From contig JAFGPO010000132.1 of NCBI GenBank assembly GCA_016936155.1, forward strand, positions 1 through 44,486: a DNA stretch of 44,486 nt, written 5' to 3'. How positions within the stretch are numbered: the first letter of the stretch is position 1; each line of letters begins with the position of its first letter. This DNA comes from Caldifarciminota bacterium (GTDB taxonomy: Bacteria; Hydrothermota; Tepidihabitantia; SM23-42). The translations under genes and the position numbers were made by a program. The notes under the pieces were generated by a model, which was not told the DNA's origin, did no database searches, and was given only the letters and a program-made list of their open reading frames with translations. Shown here piece by piece: positions 41,251 to 44,486 of the stretch.

Positions 41251-41913
41251 TCACCACCACAGCCCCAGCAGGTCCGCGGCCAGGGCAACCAGAAAGTGCA
41301 GGATCGCGCAGGGAATAAAAGAACGCGAGCGAAGACCGAGCGTGCCCTGAAATATCCCGGCGAATATCGACCCGTACGCCTCAAGCGCGGGTTTGCGGAA
41401 ATGCATGATCGCGAACGGGATGGTTTGGATTAGTATCGCGAGTTTTCCATACTTCTTTTCAAGACCAAAGAGCATGAACCCCCGAAAAAAGAACTCCCAG
41501 GTGAACATATGGAACAACTGAATTCCCTGGTATATGAAAAAGTACGTGACATTGACGCGGGCTTCCCGGAACAGGGGATATACATTCTTCAAATTTGTGA
41601 ATTTGAATGCGATTACCAGGATCACTGCCATGATCGCGAAGAAAACGAACATCTCCTTGATCCACTGTTTGACATTACCGAGCTGAATGCCGAAATCCCT
41701 GGGTTTGTATCTAAAGACGATCAGGAGAATAAGGGGACCGACCATGTAGATGATCCCGGATACGATGAGGCGGTCAAGAAACCGGTGCTCAGGGAAGAAA
41801 AGAGTCACGCGCCGGAAATAGATCGTGAACAACAAAAGGAATGTAGACCATACAATAATAATGAGGGCTTTCAGATCAAACTGTCTTATCTCGTTCCAGT
41901 ACGCCCTGAACAT
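41251..41913 (-). CDS. CPBP family intramembrane metalloprotease
   Basis: A 220-residue membrane protein with six or more helices and the CPBP/Abi motifs: WEFFFRG (Glu140, Arg144; the usual EExxxR has its first Glu replaced by Trp), FAIMHFRKP (His171) and CAILHFLVALAAD (His206). Family members are CAAX-type proteases or bacteriocin-immunity proteins. It is isolated between repeat clusters and points opposite to both neighbours, suggesting a mobile or accessory gene. The Glu change lowers certainty of activity. Confidence 0.85.
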   Translation of the reverse strand: MFRAYWNEIRQFDLKALIIIVWSTFLLLFTIYFRRVTLFFPEHRFLDRLIVSGIIYMVGPLILLIVFRYKPRDFGIQLGNVKQWIKEMFVFFAIMAVILVIAFKFTNLKNVYPLFREARVNVTYFFIYQGIQLFHMFTWEFFFRGFMLFGLEKKYGKLAILIQTIPFAIMHFRKPALEAYGSIFAGIFQGTLGLRSRSFIPCAILHFLVALAADLLGLWW

Positions 41914-41984
41914 GCAATAGCATAGTCAAACGATCAAATAAATCAAGTAGTTGGATATACGCCATCGTCTGAAGTAATCGAACG

Positions 41985-42080
41985 ATCCAGTCCACAAAAA
42001 TAGATTCCGGATCAGGTCCGGAATGACACAATGGTACGTCTTACGCTGTACGCCCTACGTATTCATCCCGCCGGACACAT
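41985..42080. repeat. Palindrome-containing direct repeat, copy A
   Basis: It contains the perfect palindrome ATTCCGGA-TCAGG-TCCGGAAT (42004-42024) followed by GACACAATGGTACG and TACGC-rich words. It is paired with 42126-42210. Confidence 0.75.
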
Positions 42081-42125
42081 CAAGGATGCTGAAGTTATAT
42101 CATCGTTAGAATAATCGAGTAATCT

Positions 42126-42210
42126 AATCCACAAAGTAGATTCCGGATCAAGTCCGGAATGACACAATGGTACGCTGTACGCCCTGCTTGTTCAACCTGC
42201 CGGACAAATC
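42126..42210. repeat. Palindrome-containing direct repeat, copy B
   Basis: Diverged second copy, with ATTCCGGA-TCAAG-TCCGGAAT (42140-42160). Such CCGGAATGACA palindromes are common REP-like sequences in many bacteria. Confidence 0.75.
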
Positions 42211-42237
42211 CAGTATTGGATGGTGCTACGTGTTTGT

Positions 42238-42353
42238 TACAGCCAGAGGCGTTTTAGTACAGCTGCGCTCGCAGCGTTTTATTACAGCCGTGTTAACGGC
42301 GTTTATGTACAACCATGATAACGGCATTTTTTTACAGCCGATGGCGCATTACG
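42238..42353. repeat. Tandem array of five variable mini-hairpins, about 25-bp period
   Basis: Five units begin TACA and mostly end GTTTTA(T/G): 42238-42257, 42258-42282, 42283-42307, 42308-42332 and 42333-42353. The three central units are exactly 25 nt. Each contains its own small palindrome with different arms: GCC-AGA-GGC, GCTGC-GCTC-GCAGC, GCCGT-GTTA-ACGGC, a decayed ACCAT-GATA-ACGGC, and GCC-GAT-GGC. Constant linkers and changing but self-complementary arms point to selection on structure. It ends 6 nt before the -35 box of yidD. Confidence 0.75.
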
Positions 42354-42359
42354 TTGTTC

Positions 42360-42387
42360 TTGATTCCTTTTTGAATTTCCCTACAAT
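42360..42387 (+). promoter_or_regulatory. Promoter of yidD unit, predicted leaderless
   Basis: TTGATT (42360-42365), 16-nt spacer, TACAAT (42382-42387), 5 nt to ATG 42393. No SD. Weaker consensus than the others but the same geometry. Confidence 0.68.
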
Positions 42388-42392
42388 TACGC

Positions 42393-42773
42393 ATGTCCAC
42401 ATGTATCCTGCTCGTAGTACTCACCACCGCGCCCTATGAGACCAATCCCGTCAACATCGTTCTGCAAACAGGGATCACTCTCTACCAGAAGGTTTTTGCA
42501 TCATCCCAGGCCGACGCATGCAATTTCTACCCTTCCTGTTCGCACTTCGCGCAGCGAGCAGTCCAGCGCTACGGGTTCTTTTGGGGGACGCTTATGGCTT
42601 CGGACCGTTTAATGCGCTGCAATCCATCAGCCTTCCGTCATTTCAATACATTTTATTCCGGGCTCCATGAGCACTACGTATATGATCCGGTTGAGAATAA
42701 CTACATTTTATCTGCGATCCGCAAATATGACACGATGGAATTGGATACGCCGGCAGTTCAACAATCACAATAA
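42393..42773 (+). CDS. yidD: YidD-like protein with signal-like N-terminus
   Basis: A 126-residue protein whose centre matches the YidD (membrane protein insertion efficiency factor) family: CNFYPSCSHFAQRAVQRYG (43-61) and LMRCNPSA (73-80), with the conserved cysteines 43, 49 and 76. Unlike ordinary YidD, it begins with a signal-like segment (MSTCILLVVLTTAPYE) and has a C-terminal extension after the family core. It is not next to rpmH-rnpA-yidC but heads a unit with two TPR/TM paralogues. Probably envelope-located; whether it assists YidC is uncertain. Confidence 0.85.
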   Translation: MSTCILLVVLTTAPYETNPVNIVLQTGITLYQKVFASSQADACNFYPSCSHFAQRAVQRYGFFWGTLMASDRLMRCNPSAFRHFNTFYSGLHEHYVYDPVENNYILSAIRKYDTMELDTPAVQQSQ

Positions 42774-42776
42774 TCT

Positions 42777-43523
42777 ATGTTTGTGTGCATCCTTCTTATA
42801 ACCATCACTCAGAATGAGTTGTCAGATCCTCAAAAATTGATTCTGTTCGCTGACCACCTCTATGAGATCCAGGAGTATGAAGCCGCCCTTCAGGAATACC
42901 GGCGCTATTCCTTCCTTACGGATCTCCTGCCGGATACGATACGCACCCGTATGATCAACTGCTATGTGCACACCAGTGACTACACGCACGCTCTTGAGCA
43001 AACCGATCTGTTTTATGACCGGGTCTATGCGGATTACATAAGAGGCTATGTCCTCTATAAGGCAGAATTGTATGATTCATCGCGGAAATACCTGGAACAG
43101 ATAGGACTGCCCTATAAGGATGATGCACTGTCCCTTATCGGTTTTGGGTATGCCCGGCAATTCAAATTCACGGAAGCCGCCCGCTATATCGACATGCCAT
43201 CGGATCTTCCGAGATATAAAGATCCGATTATCGGCGGACTCCTGTCACTCTTTCCAGGCGGCGGGCATATTTACTGCGGCAGGCTCGGAGACGGCTTGTT
43301 CTCCTTTGCCGTGGTGGGACTGAGCAGCGCACTCGCATACTATTACCAGACAAAAGACGAAGACCTGAAATTCGGCCTGTCATTGAGCGCCGCGATCCTG
43401 TTTTATGCGGGAAATATTTACGGTGGCGTGAATGCGGTGCGGAATTACAATTACTACGTAAATAATGAATACCGCAGGGATATCTTCGAATCGCATACAC
43501 CAATAGATCCCTTGGCAGATTAG
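42777..43523 (+). CDS. TPR-like protein with C-terminal membrane segment, paralogue A
   Basis: A 248-residue protein. A short hydrophobic N-terminus (MFVCILLITI) is followed by about 140 residues of TPR-like helical repeats (ADHLYEIQEYEAALQEYRRY, YIRGYVLYKAELYDSSRKYL, LIGFGYARQFKFTEAARYI). The C-terminal membrane part has LFPGGGHIYCGRLGDGLFSF, similar to TM2-type turns, and two to three helices. It starts 3 nt after yidD without an SD. Homologous in layout and length to the next gene. Function unknown; likely a membrane-attached adaptor in the envelope. Confidence 0.8.
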   Translation: MFVCILLITITQNELSDPQKLILFADHLYEIQEYEAALQEYRRYSFLTDLLPDTIRTRMINCYVHTSDYTHALEQTDLFYDRVYADYIRGYVLYKAELYDSSRKYLEQIGLPYKDDALSLIGFGYARQFKFTEAARYIDMPSDLPRYKDPIIGGLLSLFPGGGHIYCGRLGDGLFSFAVVGLSSALAYYYQTKDEDLKFGLSLSAAILFYAGNIYGGVNAVRNYNYYVNNEYRRDIFESHTPIDPLAD

Positions 43524-43524
43524 T

Positions 43525-44271
43525 ATGTACCTGATCTTGATTGTGGCGCAGCTGTCACTCGCGGATTCGCTCTTTGCCCACGGCATGTATAAGGAGGCGC
43601 GGGTCGAGTATCTACGGGAATTCTTTTTCTATCCTGAACACCGGGAAAATGAAAATATGCGCCTGTCATTTGCAATTGCGTCACTCCATGTTGATACACT
43701 TAAGGGGTTTCGTGAACTAAAGGAAATGATGCGTGACATACCTGATATGAGTAGTGGTTCGCGAACGCGCATTGCACGCTGCTATATTGATCTGGGCTAC
43801 ACTGACCTGGCACGAACCGTGTTACGTGACACTGATTCAACGCGCCTGTACGGATATACCTACATGAAGGAACAAAACATGATTGCGGCGCGCGACTATT
43901 TTTTCAAACTCAATGATAGGCTCATTGTCCAGGACATCGATCGCTTCATGGACACGCCCGGGAAATCCCTGCGTACCGCGATGCTCTTATCATTTATCTG
44001 CCCGGGCACTGGTGAGATGTACGCGGGCAATGTTCCGCTCGGCATTAAGAATCTTCTGCTCAATGCCGGTTCAATATACCTCATGTACAATGCTCTGCGC
44101 CAGAAAAAATACATTGATGCGGTACTCGTATTCAATTTTTTGTTCCACCGCTTCTACGTTGGTTCCCTGTACAACGCCCAGAAAACCGCACAGGAAACCA
44201 ATGAACGCGCCTTTGACGGCTGGTTTGACGATATGCAGAACACCTATTTTCAGGATATAGAGAACCCCTGA
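43525..44271 (+). CDS. TPR-like protein with C-terminal membrane segment, paralogue B
   Basis: Also 248 residues with the same architecture: hydrophobic N-terminus (MYLILIVAQLSLADS), helical repeats (ADSLFAHGMYKEARVEYLRE, RIARCYIDLGYTDLARTVL, GYTYMKEQNMIAARDYF) and a membrane part with FICPGTGEMYAGNVPLGIKNLLLNA matching the PGxGxxYxG pattern of paralogue A. It begins one base after the upstream stop. Clear tandem duplication product of an old event. No recognised function. Confidence 0.8.
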   Translation: MYLILIVAQLSLADSLFAHGMYKEARVEYLREFFFYPEHRENENMRLSFAIASLHVDTLKGFRELKEMMRDIPDMSSGSRTRIARCYIDLGYTDLARTVLRDTDSTRLYGYTYMKEQNMIAARDYFFKLNDRLIVQDIDRFMDTPGKSLRTAMLLSFICPGTGEMYAGNVPLGIKNLLLNAGSIYLMYNALRQKKYIDAVLVFNFLFHRFYVGSLYNAQKTAQETNERAFDGWFDDMQNTYFQDIENP

Positions 44272-44321
44272 AATCTCACGAAATTTTGAGCATTTTATTG
44301 TTTTTATTGCAATGTTTCCTA

Positions 44322-44349
44322 TTGACAAATCCGCCATACCTACTATAAT
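44322..44349 (+). promoter_or_regulatory. Promoter of tRNA-Ile
   Basis: TTGACA (44322-44327), 16-nt spacer, TATAAT (44344-44349), about 63 nt before the tRNA. Perfect consensus fits a stable-RNA gene. Confidence 0.83.
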
Positions 44350-44412
44350 TACACCTATTTATTTGAAGTTCGGATTTTTGGGATTTGGAATTATCCCACC
44401 ACAGGTGGGTAC

Positions 44413-44486
<74 letters not shown>

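Larger units (their letters stand above)
41914..42392. other. Gene-free repeat region
   Basis: This 479-nt stretch between the CPBP gene and yidD holds two diverged direct-repeat copies (41985-42080, 42126-42210), the hairpin array (42238-42353) and the yidD promoter. I see no credible gene in it; an open frame across the array lacks start signals and family features. Confidence 0.6.

Noticed and set aside
42238-42353. CRISPR array
   Set aside because: Repeats are only about 11 nt, the variable parts are palindromes of 9-15 nt, and no cas gene is present.
42167-42439. 90-aa open frame running through the hairpin array into yidD
   Set aside because: No SD or promoter; it crosses repeats and overlaps the yidD start in another frame.
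44370-44400. TTTGGGATTTGG-type sequence similar to 1021-1055
   Set aside because: Low-complexity AT/G-rich similarity only; not enough to call a repeat family.

Overview
The window looks like a chromosomal segment of a Gram-negative (diderm) bacterium. It carries a type IV pilus secretin operon, a TonB-dependent receptor, two further predicted outer-membrane barrels and a GlmU variant of the two-gene-family type common in the Bacteroidetes/FCB world. Its S-adenosylhomocysteinase is of the short archaeal/thermophile type. This mixture, the moderate GC content and the many short overlapping genes fit an uncultivated candidate phylum near the FCB group (WOR-3/Stahlbacteria or a relative). That placement is inference; no 16S gene is present.

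Layout. (1) 1-3716, plus strand: 3' part of acetyl-CoA synthetase, a stand-alone acyl carrier protein, a Kbl-type alpha-oxoamine synthase and a DAO-family FAD oxidoreductase, running into tRNA-guanine transglycosylase (3713-4852). (2) 5054-9255: pilM-N-O-P-Q behind a consensus promoter, then rsmD-coaD and a small secreted protein. (3) 11051-13582: obg, a HEAT-repeat protein and dprA. (4) 13627-16092, minus strand: ahcY and metK (SAM cycle). (5) 16355-20781: TonB-dependent receptor, Fn3-like exported protein, eight-repeat PQQ-type propeller. (6) 20794-27648, minus strand: nfeD, two outer-membrane proteins (one a helix-hairpin-helix/barrel fusion), lysA, aspartokinase, dedA. (7) 27809-30123, plus: a 45-residue ultra-basic protein, a degenerate HepT-like protein, pilD, miaA. 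(8) 30128-32351, minus: EamA-like protein, alternative GlmU, cmk. (9) 32454-41054, plus: thrS-infC-rpmI-rplT-pheS-pheT, a zapB-like small ORF, zapA, 6S RNA, rny. (10) 41055-42392: repeat-rich stretch around a CPBP protease gene. (11) 42393-44271: exported YidD variant plus two paralogous TPR/TM proteins, then tRNA-Ile(GAT), which ends at the window edge.

How the parts work together. pilMNOPQ, PilD, DprA and the HhH/barrel protein together suggest type IV pili and natural transformation. The thrS-to-rny block is a conserved translation, division and RNA-turnover island. Gene expression shows a striking regularity. Good sigma70-type promoters (TTGACN, mostly 16-nt spacer, TATAAT-like) occur throughout. 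In seven cases (obg, lysA, nfeD, the HepT-like gene, eamA, thrS, yidD) the -10 box lies only 5-8 nt before the ATG, so these mRNAs should be leaderless, while other genes have strong Shine-Dalgarno sequences.

Most unusual structures: the set of leaderless promoters, a 25-bp-period array of small hairpins with differing but self-complementary arms (42238-42353), the exported yidD/TPR-TM module, an EF-hand loop in the TonB receptor, the acsA-acp-kbl-FAD cluster, and base-pocket substitutions in Tgt.
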